NCBI GenBank assembly: GCA_036785325.1
Contig: JAXIVH010000002.1
Span: 8,390,018-8,454,017, forward strand
Direction: 5' to 3'
From: Urophycis tenuis
Lineage: Eukaryota > Chordata > Actinopteri > Gadiformes > Phycidae
Length of the DNA: 64,000 nt
In this document: in pieces, positions 38,810 through 52,064 of the stretch
How the letters are laid out: each line of letters begins with the position of its first letter
How positions within the stretch are numbered: the stretch's first letter is position 1
Program-made: the position numbers and the translations under genes
The notes under the pieces: generated by a model
What the model was told of the DNA's origin: nothing
Databases searched by the model: none
Seen by the model: the letters and a program-made list of their open reading frames with translations, nothing else

Positions 38810-40972
38810 ACATGAACCAGGAACAAATTGATGGATTTTGTTTGTTGTATCCACAAACTCACCTCAAACACAAATTCTGGTTTGGATAATGGGTTATTTC
38901 TAGCAAAACAACATTTAAACTAGCACCGTGAACTCTGCTGCCATTTTGCGACCTTTGTGCACGTGTGTTTGTGTGCGCCCGTCAGTCTGAGCTCTGTAGT
39001 CTTAATACTTGTCTAACAATGCAGTAAATGTTCAAGTCTTTGGGGCCAAAAATGTGCATGAAAAATCCAATGGAATCAAAAAGATATAACATGTAACATG
39101 TATGTCTGTGTGTATATACATGTAATTAATAGCAGGCTCTACAATCATCTCTTTGAGCATCATTTCAGAGAGTCAGAGAAAGTATCTGAGAGGTCAGAGT
39201 AATGAATGCCCCTGGCTGCTCTGGGCATCTGCTGTGGTGAGCTCCTAATAGAGCTGGCTATAAATTAGGTCTGCATCTTCAACACCCAGCAGTCATAATT
39301 ACCTTTTAGGCCATGGAAGTCTGCTTGTTTATTTACGTAACCTGCGCACTCCCCACCAGGACTCAGCATCAGCCAGAGAGAGATTGTTTACCGGGTCTCT
39401 CTGAGATAATTGCATGTGTGGTGCGTAATCACTGCTTACGACTTGGCTGGGCGGCTCCTCCTGTTTGTTTGTTTAGAAAGTCTGGATGTGTGTACTCAGA
39501 AGACAGAAGTTCAAACCTTCCTCATGTCATCGTTGCCTATATCAGGCAGGCTGTAGCTGCAAGTGTTGATGCAATGACTCCAATTTCCCGTGACTGAAAG
39601 AAGCGTGAGTGAATGAGATGGAGCGTAACGTCGCTTAACAATGGTTAAACGTTTGAGGAGCGTGGAGGTGGAGGTGCGTGGGCGGGTGGAGTCTTTGGAC
39701 CTGATTGGAACAACCAATCAGAACACAAAACACTGTGGGAGGAGCAGAAGCCAGGAGCAGAGGTGCGAGGCGGAAGGATGAATGGCAGACTTGATGTTGA
39801 GTTGTATCCAGAACACGCCGGCGCCATGCCATGTCTGCTCCGCCCCTCACTGTGTGTTCTAGAAACATCTGGCCATCCACTGCGCGTGTGAGTGCGTCAA
39901 CGTGTGTGCGTGTGAGCAAGAGACCGAAAAACCTTTCCTGTAATTATCTTTTAAAAGCCAGTGCGGCAAATTGAGAAAATAAATGACTCACTCTATAGTA
40001 TTTTGTTAAATTAGGACTTTACTTATATTTGGAGTTGTACATTTTCACATCTAATAGAAAGGGGACCTTTCCCCAGCTACTGTTGAATGGCGACCTTGCT
40101 GTGAAACATCTCACATGAATGCGTTTAACCTTCTCCAAGCCAGCGTAATAGTCCAAGAGAGTCACCCAGCCTCTCTCTATTTGGAGTCATGTTGGATTAT
40201 GCTTTTTGAGGCCCTCTCTTCAAGAGACTCAAAGGTTTCCCTGAACTCTTTTCAGTACTTTGTTAAGAGAAAGGGATCACCCACCCACCCCCAGTGGCAT
40301 TTCAGAGGACAGAAGAGGTGGTGGGAGGTGGGAACAGCAATTCTGCAACACGTGGGGGACTGGAATATAATGCGCCAAAGAATTTCACTATATTTACTTG
40401 CCAATTATGCAGTCTCTGTAGGGGTTCTTGTGTGGAATATAACATTTACATTTTCACACAAATAATGGCTTCTCGTTTCTATTTCTGGATGCTATTTCTG
40501 TTAGGTAATTTTGAGGTTCTTCCACCCCCACCCCCCCCCCCCCCCCCCCCCCCACCCCCAGTTTGGCTCCTTCATTGCCCCTTGCAATCAATCAGATGTC
40601 CAGCTTGATCCGTGGGGTCTGGTCCGGGCCGACATTGCTATTTGGAAACTTTGGAAAGTGGACGTGAAAAGTGGCCCTAGAAAGTTGCCCTGTCCGTTCA
40701 CCATTCTTACTGGAGCCATTAGGGAGTAATGAGTGGTCTGGTCCCGCACTGTGCTGAGCGTTTGGGGGAGGGCATTAATAAGATGAGGACCAGAGAGAGA
40801 GTACAGGGTAATGAATTCATGATGAGATTTCTCTCTTTTCTTTTTTTCCATTGCTCACCAAATTGGAGATAGAACCAAATTAAAAGTGCTGATACAAAAT
40901 GGACACGGTGTAAAGGTGCAGTTTGTAAGATTTAGTGCCATCTAGCATTGATGTTGGAGATTGATGTTGCAG

Positions 40973-41009
<37 letters not shown>

Positions 41010-41306
41010 GATGGACTGGAGGTATGAGTTGGAAAGCCTTGGGTTTTTTTTTTTTTTTTGGTTGTTGTTCAAATATTTCAACTAATTTTAATGGTTGATA
41101 TCGATCTAAATGCAAGCTTAGCATATTCGTTTAATAAATTGGTATATTGTTTTTTTTTTTTTTTTTTTTTTTTTAAAGACTGCTGCGACTACTCTGTGAA
41201 CACCCCTTGCAAAAAGCTCAAAATGGTTCGGTCCACAGAGCTGATTTCCCGCGAGTCGCACCTTGCTTAAGGTGGGACTTTTTTATCTGGATGGAGATGC
41301 GGCAAT
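38810..41306. other. Intergenic; no gene recognised
   Basis: AT-rich unique DNA with a C-run (40528-40553), T-runs, and a short CA array (40975-41008). 'aaggtgcagtttgtaagatttagtgccatctagc' (40913-40946) resembles a dispersed fish repeat. Confidence 0.45.
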
Positions 41307-42495
41307 ATGTCACAGCCACACTTAAAGAAATTGAAGTCTGGCTCTCAGAAGAGAAATGAGAAGAACGACAGGGAGAGAAGACAAAATGAAGAAAGTCAGG
41401 TTCTGACAAACTTCTTTTCAAAGTAAGGTGAGCACAAACATTTATACACACAAGATGAAACCCCATTTTTCACTGCCGCCCATTTTTTTAATCTTTGATA
41501 AACCCAACCCAAAGCAAGAGCAGGCAATCAGCTACACTTTCAAATGAGGCCTTGGTTATTAAGGTAAAGGATAAATGAAGTGTACGGCAGGCTAATATTT
41601 CAACAGCAGGCTACTGATTTGAAGCAAGAAAATATAAAATTAATTCTAAGCCATTATTAGGCTACATGATAAATAATAACCTATGGCATATAGGCTAATA
41701 TAGCATATAGGCATATAGGCTACAGCCCCAGACATCATGACATTACACAATGGTTATATCATCCTAGCTGCCTGCTAGTAAAACTTAATTTGGGAAACAC
41801 TTTCCAGAAACTGTCACAGAAAGTGGACCAGCAGCAACAACCCCCTCATCCTCCACTGATGCAGACTCGAGACAAGGTGTGCTTAGTTCAACATGAAAGC
41901 AAAATGAAACTATTTTGACTTGAATGATGGTAGCAACAGGGTGTTTTTGTGTATTAGGCAAAAGACATGAGGCTAATGTTAATTATATCCTTCATGCTCC
42001 TATAGAGGGCCATGATGTTGTAGATAGAGAAGATGTGATGGAGGATGATGGAAGAGAAGAAGTCAGAGAACATGAAGGTTGCATTGAGCATAGAGAGGAG
42101 GATAGAGAGGGGACAGAAGAGAAAATGAGAAATAGTCAGGGTGAAGCAGAACAGTTATTAAAGGAATAATAACTGGAATTAAAGGAATAATAAGGAATAT
42201 CTTATCTTATCTTATCTTATTTCCAGAGGATCCAGGATTATGGCCAGAGATTTTAACTAAGCAACAGAGAAATAATAGTATGTGCACTGGGAAGTAAAGA
42301 TGTTGAAATAACAAGCAAATTGCTACCTAAAGATATGGAGGGGAGACCATTTCCCATGTATCTTCAATTCGCAAAGTCAGCTAATGGCCATGAGAAAATC
42401 CACATTGAGAGTGCCAAGGCTCTTTATTCCATCCCATGCCTACTGTTCTCTGATCTCTGAGCTGTCATAGTCATCCAAAAATTGCCTTGAACAGC

Positions 42496-45394
42496 CAGAC
42501 CCGGCATCATGGGTGGGCCTTGGGGGGCCTGGCCCGCCCTCGGAGTCAGTTGGGCCCGCCCTGGACTGACGAGCCTGTCAGCCAACCCAAAAAATAAAAA
42601 AAAAATAAAAAAATCGCAGGCTACAATGATTACAATCTGTAAAAAAAAAAAAAAAAAAGTCCAATATAAATTATTCATAATAATACTTATAAACACACTG
42701 TGCTTTATGAGATTTTCACTAAATAATTTTAAATGATTTGCTTGGTTCATGAAATGATGGATTCCGCTTTTCTCGACGTGTCACTTATCAAACCCCTACT
42801 GGCACTTACCAATTCCCCCGTCGTCAGGGCCGGCCCTAGCCTTTTGGGGGCCCTAAACAGAATTTGATTCAAACCTTTTGGGGGCCCCCTCCCACCACCG
42901 TGGAGTCACCAGAAAATGTGAATTTAGTAGATGTGATTTGCTGTATTCTGGTTCATTTAAGGGATGGCCAGCTGGAGATGGGCCAGGCGTGGAGCCAGAC
43001 TTTGTGTACATCTGAGGCTTAATCCAGAGGGGTGTCTGGGGGTTCTCCCCCTGAAAATTTTTAATTTCTATGATGCGATTTCTTGCATTCTAGTCCCTTT
43101 TAGGGTGACCTGCTGGACACTGGCAAATCCTAAATCCCTTCTAATTCATAGCCTACATTTTCAGTTGCAGGGCCTGCTCAAGACAATACTATTTAATGGA
43201 AAGAAACAATAACTATTTGGTTGTCATAACTTCAAAAGCTTAAAAAAGATCTGGGGCTTTTGAAGTGAGATTCGGGACTTCAGCCCCGAAAGCCACCCCC
43301 CCCCCCCCCCCCCCCCCCCCGCTCCGCCCCTGAGATGGGCAATATCTTAATTTGTTCAGATTCATAGCCTATAACCTGACTTGCAGGGCCTGCACAGGCG
43401 AACAGATACAGCACTGGGTTTAGCTGCCCCCAAACCATAAGCCTACTTTAAAGGCCTGGCCTATATTTTGGATTCAAAGCTAAGTCCATAATTGATCACA
43501 TACATTCAGGGTTCGACACAGACATTGTGTCATAAGCAGAATTTCATGATTTAGATGGCTTTCAGATATATAACATCACATATCCTGGGATATTTACCTG
43601 AGGGGCCCCATTCAGACATCAACCCATAACCCATTTTGTATGAATAAGGAGCCCTATTAAGACATAATACATTCTGTATTTGATCTGGGGCCCCATTAAG
43701 AGAGTAATCCACCTTTGTATTAATATAGTAGTTATTTACTCCAAACTAGTGTCTTTTTAACCTTAGAGGGTACTGAAATCACACATTTATTCATTTATTT
43801 GTTTAAACTTGGAACAGATCTGCAAATGGGCATTCAATGTGCCATCTTCAACGACAAAATAAAACCAAAATAGACAATATAAATGTAAATGATGTAATCA
43901 AAAATAAAATGTCTTATTCAAATAAAATTTAAATCAAATACAAAAATAAATAGATACTTAAATAATTAAAGTGCCTCTTATGTTTTTAAAACTTTTAACT
44001 TTAGTTTTCAACTTCTTAAAACAGTCAAAACTGAATACTAAAAATGAAGAATAAGAATAATACAATGACAACAATGACAATTATTCCTGAAAACTTAAAA
44101 AAAAAAACTAAAAAAAAAAATATATATATATATTTTGGGGGGGGGGGGGGGGGGGCCTGGTGGCCAGGGGGCCCCAAGCGACGGCTTAGTTCGCTTATGC
44201 CTCGGGCCGGCCCTGCCCGTCGTGGACACGGCCACAGTACACAGTGGCTCGCCAGTTCTTAGGTGTGCAAATGAAAGACTCAACTCCACCCGACAGGGGT
44301 AAATGGACAATGGGAAAAGTTCTACAACATCTCCATCAACCCCATGAAGCATTGCCGAGTGTGATTACTGCGCTGAAACATGCGCTGACTTTTGGTGCAA
44401 GCACCGCACTTTGTGAGAACTCTTTCTCCATACTTAAGAACGTTTTTACTGATCATAGACAGTCCATGCTTCACCAGTGAAAATTGGATATGATTAAACT
44501 GGCATTCGAAAAGGACTTGACAAAAAAATTCAGGAATGAATGGAGAGAGACCGTCCTACATAGATTCAACTCAGTGGCCCATCGTCGCCTCCCGCTCTTC
44601 TAATGTAGAAATTAAATAAATAAATAAAATAAAATAAAAAATCAAACAATGAAATTGCAATGCAATGTATGTTACTATGCTCACTAAACACACAGTATCG
44701 GGCAAGGATGAGTGTTGTTGAGTGTGATGTTTCTGCTAGTTGTGTTATTTCAATGCAAAAAAATGTCTTGTTGAGGAGCCTGTTCTGCGCAACTCTGCGC
44801 AAATATTTTTTTATCATAGACTAAATTAGGGAATTTAGAACTTTTTTGAGATGTGTTCATCAATAGGCTAGCCTATATTTTTGGCTTGTTTTTTGTCTAT
44901 TCTGAATGCATGCTCTTCAAAATGTTTTAATATGGCTTCATCTGCTGTTGGATGAGCCCAGGACACGAAACTCAACTCATACCCAACGTGAGTCCATAAC
45001 GTATCCTGTCCAATTACTTTACTGTGCAGTGACAAATAAAGGCTTCTGCTTCTTCTTCTAAGTTCTATAAAAAGTCTCTAGAGAAAGTTTATCCTATACT
45101 AGGAGGTGAATGATTCATGACATTTTTCAATTCTATTTAGAAGCCTATTAGAGGTGCATTTAAACTGCGCTCACATATATTTAGCCTGCGCTTGCGCTAC
45201 AGCACTTTGTTCACGTGAGTCAGACATGGTAAGATTGCTGCTCTTTCCCTCTCACTTTATAATTGCGTACTCACAGCTCCCCCCCGATTAAATAGACCTA
45301 TGACTTTATATTTCTGGCCTAAAAAATGTTTCTCCCCCCCCCCCCCAGAGCAATGCAAGCCCCCCCAACAAATCTGTGTCTGGCGCCGGGTCTG
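42496..45394 (+). mobile_element. hAT element A, with 8-bp target duplication TGAACAGC
   Basis: Terminal inverted repeats CAGACCCGGC (from 42496) and GCCGGGTCTG (to 45394). The flanking 8-mers TGAACAGC at 42488-42495 and 45395-45402 are identical, as expected for hAT insertion. Inside, 44244-44601 encodes the C-terminal end of a hAT transposase (ALTFGASTALCENSFS, FTDHRQSML, LTKKFRNEWRE) with an in-frame TGA at about 44478. Without its own insertion the element is about 1.5 kb, so most of the transposase is deleted. Confidence 0.85.
42825..44215. mobile_element. hAT element B nested in element A, target duplication CCCGTCGT
   Basis: Begins CAGGGCCGGCCC (42825) and ends GGGCCGGCCCTG (44215). 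Identical 8-mers CCCGTCGT flank it at 42817-42824 and 44216-44223. 1391 bp with no transposase ORF, so non-autonomous. The interior has imperfect internal repeats (for example 'ttcatagcct...tgcagggcctgc' near 43147 and 43362), a C-run at 43298-43320 and a G-run at 44137-44155. Confidence 0.85.
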
Positions 45395-46039
45395 TGAACA
45401 GCAAGGATAGATATAAATTAGTGCACATTAAATGGCACAACATGTACAAAGAATTACCAGAGCAAGAGAGAGGCATGCCTCATAAACAGTGTGGAAAAAC
45501 CTCCAGCACTCACTTTTGACAGCCAGTGGAGTTGATGGTCACCTTTAGAAACAGATGCAAAGCGAAATAGAAAGAATAGACTGCTTCTGGAGAGGCTTTT
45601 GGATGTAACCCTTCATTTGGCATCAAGAAACCTGTCTTTCAGAGGCAATTCTACTGACTTAGATGATGTCCATGCTGGCCCGTTATGATCACATTTTACA
45701 GGAGCACTTGGAGATGATAAGGCAACATAAAGGAATGTAAAGGAGGAAGAGTAACACACTATCTGAGTCCTGACACACAAAATGAATTTATCAATCTCTG
45801 TGGCGAACTTGTGCTAAATACTATCATGGCAGAAAGGGAAGCTTCTATCTACTATTACATAATATGTGACTCAGCCCCAGATGTGTCACACACTGAACAG
45901 AATGTTTTATTTTTCAGATACACATCAAGATGGAGAAGTTTGGAAGATAACATGCCAATTTAAAGACTTCTTTAAAAAGACCGGCAGAGAAATTTCTGAG
46001 ATAATTTGTGATGTTCTGCAAGCCAGAGGCATACCCTTA

Positions 46040-46764
46040 AGCCTAGTTTATACTTCTGCGTAAAGTGCCGTACGTCGGTTACGGAGAGCCCTCTCCGTCG
46101 ATGGAGAGCCTGACGGAGAGCCTCTCCGTCGTCTCCGTCGGCCTGAAATATTTTTTAAGTATCCGTCACTCCGTCTACGCACAACGGAGACCGCAAGGGC
46201 TGCGATTGGTCCTCCAAACACTTCATTTACACATGAATGACTCACAATGAATCACATTCTATCACTATCGACTTCTATCACAACGTAAACACTGGCAGCG
46301 CCATTTATGTATATACGCTTTATACGCTATATACGCTATATATATATGCTACATATATATGCTACATATATATAGGCTTTACTATATGGACGCTTAAAGC
46401 TCCAAAATGCAAGCCGACCTACTTGAACTTGTGAAACTTAAAAGAGACGGTGGCAAATTGCACTGAATTGTTGTAATTAGTTTTTTTTTTAGTTTGTGTA
46501 CGGTTTTTACTTTTAAAAGCATTTCATTTATAACGTGTCCCCTTTTCTATTTAATAATTGATCCCCTCTTAACTATTTTTCCCTTTTGTACTTATTTACT
46601 TGCGTGAATGTCATGGCCAGTCTTGCGTAGCGACCCCTACTGGTCAAGCGGGAAATTGCATTGCATATCCGTCACCACGACGGAGAAGTATGAGGGCTCA
46701 AGGGGTGTCCGTAGTTACGCAGTCGGATTACGGATTACGCAGTCGGAGAAGTATAAACTAGGCT
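46040..46764. mobile_element. PIF/Harbinger-like MITE, copy 2
   Basis: Termini AGCCTAGTTTATACTTCT and AGAAGTATAAACTAGGCT, flanked by TTA on both sides (46037-46039, 46765-46767). A 3-bp TTA/TAA duplication is typical of PIF/Harbinger. 725 bp, no transposase. Interior rich in CCGTC/GACGG motifs and tandem 'tatacgc' repeats. It is in opposite orientation to the copy at 32863. Confidence 0.75.
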
Positions 46765-47432
46765 TTAGACCCAGGTATTTAACCTCAGTGGAAGTGTCCA
46801 CCCACCAATCTCCTAAAACAATAGATCATTAGTGTAGCTTCACCTGACCATTGTTTGGGGCCTGTGAGTCATCTTGGTGGATGATGGTCATTAGGGGTGG
46901 GTGGGGCCACTGGAGAACGATCGTCGTTAGGTATGATGTGCAGTTACCAGTGAACGACAGTCGTTGTGTTCGTTAGAGCCACTTGAGGTTTGTTTTGGGC
47001 AGCCTTTGTTGTTCACCCTCCTGGGAATGGCTGAAAGTACTGAAGATACTCCAGACACATACGGTATCACTATGTTTCTGCGTTGGTTCTTTTTCTCATC
47101 ACCCTCCAAGTTTTTACTCTTTCTGCATGTTGTCTTGTTGAGGGTCCGACCCGGAGAGCCACAAGTTCTTAAAGCACCCGTTAGATGTTTGTGCTCTTTC
47201 ACTTGGCCTTGAGTGGTGGTTGGTATATTATGAGCCCTGTGTTGCAAGGTTATGATAACCCCCAATCTGTGCTCCAGAGGTTGATGGGAGTCAAAGAGAA
47301 GGTACTGATCTGTGTGAGTGGGTTTCCTGTGTACCCCAATGTGGAGGCTCCTGTCATCACCAAAGTGTACATCACAGTCCAAAAATGGTAAGTGGTTATC
47401 TTTGGCATCTTCTCTAGTGAACTTGATGTTTA

Positions 47433-50400
47433 TGCTACGCTAAGATGGCACCACGGATGGTCGCCTCGGTGTGTTGGTGCGCGTTGTTTTGTTTTGTTTT
47501 GTGTTTAAACTCTGTCTTTTCTGATGGCACCCGGAGCTCTTTCAACAGAGAAGAGCTCATGAACATCAGGGTAACAACGCCAGAGGATTTATTTCCTACT
47601 TTCGCTCTCCCAACATTGGACATTTTGGACATTCTGGTCAAAGGTGTGCTCACCTTTGCTCACGCAGTGAAACGTCGGAGGAGAGGGAAACGTGCCGGTG
47701 CGCTTGTGCGTCTTCGTCAGCGCGGATTCCGCACACCTCTACCGGGAATATTTCTCTCTAACGTGCGTGCACTGCCCAACAAACTGGACGAATTACAACT
47801 GCTGTTGGGAAAAAACAGGGACTTTTATTCATCCGCTGTTTTGTGCTTTACGGAGACGTGGCTTTGTGGTTTAATACCGGACTCTGAGCTGCAGCTGGCA
47901 GGCTTCCAACTCTTCAGAGCGGACAAAGACGCGGAACTGTCCGGCAAAACAAAAGGTGGAGGAATGTGTTTTTACATCAACAGTGGTTGGTGCAACGACG
48001 TGACGGCGATCCAGCAGCACTGTTCTCCTGATCTGGAATCTTACTTCATAAACTGTAAGCCCTTTTATTCACCCCGTGAGTTTGCTTCATTCATTCTGGT
48101 CGGTGTTTACATTCCACCGTCGGCCAACGTGCAGGACGCACAGCGCATGCTCGCCGACCAGATACTCTGTGTGGAGCGTACTAACCCGGACTCCTTAGTT
48201 ATTGTCGTTGGTGACTTTAACAAAGGGAACCTTTCTCATGAACTCCCTAAATACAAACAGCTTATTAAATGCCCGACCAGAGAGGAGAACATTCTGGATC
48301 ACTGTTACACCACAGTCAGGGATGCCTATCACGCCGTCCCCCGTGCTGCACTGGGACACTCTGACCACGTCATGGTCCACCTGATTCCTGCGTACAGGCA
48401 GAAATTAAAGCTCTGCAAACCTGTAGTGAGGACATCAAAGAAGTGGACCAGTGAGGCCGTGGAGGATCTCCAGGCGTGTTTGGACTCTACTGACTGGGAT
48501 GTGTTCAGGACTGCTACCAACAGTCTGGATGAGTACGCAGAGGCTGTGACGTCCTACATCAGTTTCTGCGAGGACAGCTGTATTCCAACACGCACCAGGG
48601 TGAGTTACAACAATGACAAACCCTGGTTCACAGCCAAACTCAGAAGGTTAAGGTTGGATAAGGAAGTTGCCTTCAGGAGTGGGGACAAAGACAGATATAA
48701 AGAGGCGAAGTACAAGTTTAGCAAGGCGGTGAAAGAGGCTAAACGATTGTACTCTGAGAAGCTCCAACACCACTTCGCAGCCAACGACTCTGCGTCTGTC
48801 TGGAAAGGGCTTAGGCAAATCAGCAACTACAAGCCTAAAGCCCCCCACTCCATCAACGACCATCGTCTGGCCAATGACCTGAACGAGTTCTACTGCCGCT
48901 TTGAAAGACAAAGGGACAGTCCTGCAACGATCCCCCACGACACCTCCCAACAGCTCCAGTTTATCACCTCCACCTCCCCCACCTCAGTGGGGGCCTGGGC
49001 ACCTCCACCAATGCCAAACTTAAAGGTCCCCCCCTCGACCCCCCCACCCACCTCAGTGACGACTCTTTCCATCCACGAGAGGGACGTCAACAAACTCTTC
49101 AGGAGACAGAACCCCCGGAAAGCTGCTGGACCGGATTCTGTCTCCCCATCCACCTTGAAGCACTGTGCTGATCAGCTGTCTCCATTGTTCACAGACATTT
49201 TCAACACCTCACTGGAGACATGTCACGTGCCAGCCTGCTTCAAGACCTCTACCATAATTCCTGTCCCCAAGAAGCCAAGGACCACAGGACTTAACGACTT
49301 CAGACCCGTCGCCCTGACCTCTGTGGTTATGAAGTCCTTTGAGCGCCTTGTGCTCTCACACCTGAAAGGCATCACCGACCCCCTCCTGGACCCCTGCAGT
49401 TTGCCTACAGAGCCAACAGGTCTGTAGACGATGCAGTCAACCTGGCCTTCCACTTCATCCTCCAGCACCTGGAGTCCGCAGGAACCTACGCCAGGATCCT
49501 GTTTGTGGATTTCAGCTCTGCTTTCAATACCATCATCCTGGCTCTGCTTCAGGAGAAGCTCTCCCAGCTTAGTGTGCCTGACTCCAACTGCAGGTGGATT
49601 ACAGACTTCCTGTCTGACAGGAAGCAGCATGTGAAGCTGGGAAAATGCATCTCCGACTCACAGACCATCAGCACCGGTTCCCCCCAGGGCTGTGTTCTTT
49701 CTCCTCTGCTCTTCTCCCTGACAGCTGCACCTCCAGTCAAACAGCTGCACTTCCAGTCACCAGTCCGTCAAGCTTCTGAAGTTTGCGGATGACACCACCC
49801 TCATTGGACTCATTTCTGATGGTGATGAGTCTGACTACAGGTGGGAGGTAGACCATCTGGTGACATGGTGCAGCCGAAACAACCTAGAGCTCAACGCTCT
49901 AAAGACAGTGGAGATGGTTGTGGACTTCAGGAAGTACTCAGCCTCACCTGCCCCCATCACCCTCTGCGACCACACAATTGACACTGTGGAGTCTTTCCGC
50001 TTCCTGGGAACTGCCATCTCCCAGGATCTCAAGTGGGAGCTGAACATCAGCTCCCTCATCAAGAAAGCCCAGCAGAGGATGTACTTCCTTGGGCAGCTGA
50101 AGAAATTCAACCTGCCCAGGACAATGATGGTGCACTTCTACTCCTCCATCATTGAGTCCATCCTCACCACCTCCATCACCATCTGGTTCGCTGCTGCCAC
50201 CACCAAGGACAAGGGCAGACTGCAGCGCATCATTCGGTCTGCAGAGAAGGTGATTGGCTGCAATCTGCCGTCGCTCCAGGACCTGTACACCTCCAGGACC
50301 TGTACACCTCCAGGACCCTGAGGCGTGCAGGTAAGATTATGGCCGACCCCTCCTACCCCGGACACAAGCTCTTTGCATCACTCCCCTCTGGCAGGAGGCT

Positions 50401-50826
50401 GCGGTCCATCAGGACCAAAACCTCACGGCATAAGAACAGTTTTTTCTCGTCTGCCACTAGCCTTGTCAACAAGGCCCGGAGCCCCCCCTGACACTGACTC
50501 TTTCCCTCCCCCCACACAGTCCTACATGCTACATTAACGTGGCATCTTCAGATCGTCTGCGTTACATTAACGCACAGTGTGTACAGTGTGCATTCATTCG
50601 GGTCCACCATTTTTCCATTTTTCTCTGCATGCACTACTGCTCTGTATTCCATATTCATATTCATATTCATTGTACATTGTATATATATATTTATAGTTAT
50701 TTTACTTTTTTACTTACTTATATTTTTAATACTGTTTTTTCTCTTGCACCAATTGCACCAAGTCAAATTCCTTGTAGGTGCAAACCTACTTGGCAATAGA
50801 ATTGTTTCTGTTTCTGTTTCTGTTTA
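47433..50826 (+). mobile_element. L2/CR1-type LINE inserted in the Penelope-like element
   Basis: Flanked by TGTTTA at 47427-47432 and 50821-50826 (the second copy merges with the tail). An ORF from 47445 to 49427 (660 codons) has an apurinic-type endonuclease (LSNVRALPNKLDEL, CFTETWL, VGDFNKGN near 48210, [11 protein letters not shown]) and the start of the reverse transcriptase (RKAAGPDSVSPSTLKH, DFRPVALTSVVMKS). The rest of the RT continues in other frames: ILFVDFSSAFNTII, STGSPQGCVLSPLLFS, FADD at 49782-49793, ESFRFLGTAISQDLKWE. Breaks: a 1-bp loss near 49396, a rearrangement near 49720-49760, and a 17-bp duplication near 50283-50316. The 3' end is a (TTTCTG)n tail. Clade by resemblance only. 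Confidence 0.85.
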
Positions 50827-52030
50827 CGTCCACTGAATTAATATGTTCAGTAAATGCCTAAAGTTCTTGGTTCTGATTTTACCCCATGTGTCATCCACAT
50901 ACCGAAACCAATGGCTTGGTGATGTTCCTTTGTAAGATTTTAAAGCCTTTTGTTCAAACATTTCCATGTATAAGTTCGTCACAATGGGCGATACCGGAGA
51001 GCCAATGGCACAACCATGCTTCTGTCTGTAGAAAGTATTGTTGAACTGGAAGTATGTGGTGTTCAGGCACAGCTCCAGTAACTGACAGATCTGGTCTGGG
51101 TTGAGGTTTGTTCTAAACTGTAAGGTTGGATCCTGTTTTAACTGCCTCCATGGTTGGAATGCAGGTGAATAAGGATGTTACATTGTATGACACCATGGTT
51201 TCATCTGGATCTAGTCTTAGACCCCGGATTTTGTCCACAAACTCCTGCGAGTTTTGGATGGGATGTGGTGTGTTACCAACCAGAGGAGCTAAGATGTTGG
51301 CTACATACTTAGCGATGTTGTAGGTCACTGAATTGATGCTGCTTACAATGAGTCTTTCAAACCCAGCAATACTCTCAGGCAGAAACTGGTACACCCCAAA
51401 GACAGACTACCACACTCACAAAAGAGTAACTTGGTATATGCAGTCCAATGCAGTGAGGAATGTAAGGACTCTTACATTGGTGAAACTAAACAACCTCTAA
51501 AGAAGCGCATGGCCCAACACAGAAGGGAAAACTCCTCAGGTCCAGTATCAGCTGTCTATTTACACCTAAAGGAAAAGGCTCACTCCTTTGAGGACAGCAA
51601 TGTCAAAATCCTGGACAGAGAGGAGAGATTGTTTGAAAGAGGGGTAAAAGAAGCCATCTATGTCAAAGTGGAAAAGCCATCTCTCAACAAGGGAGGGGGT
51701 CTGAGACATCAGTTATCCCCCATCTACAATGCTGCACTTTCAGCCATTCCCAGGAGGGTGAACAACAAAGGCTGCCCAAAACAAACCTCAAGTGGCTCTA
51801 ACGAACACAACGACTGTCGTTCACTGGTAACTGCACATCCTACCTAACGACGATCGTTCTCCAGTGGCCCCACCCACCCCTAATGACCATCATCCACCAA
51901 GATGACTCACAGGCCCCAAACAATGGTCAGGTGATCTATTGTTTTAGGAGATTGGTGGGTGGACACTTCCACTGAGGTTAAATACCTAGTGTCAGACTAG
52001 TGCGGACTAGTCAGACTGATGCGTTACGAA

Positions 52031-52064
52031 CTGATGAAGCCGCTTGGATAAGAGGCAAAATGTC
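52031..52064 (+). ncRNA. Degenerate hammerhead-ribozyme-like motif of the Penelope-like element
   Basis: CTGATGA (52031-52037), a stem II of GCCGC (52039-52043) against GAGGC (52052-52056) with one mismatch, then AAAA and TGTC. A working hammerhead needs GAAA after stem II and here the G reads A; CGAAACGTC to CAAAATGTC is what CpG decay would give. Penelope-like elements are known to carry hammerhead motifs in their terminal repeats. Probably inactive. Confidence 0.5.
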
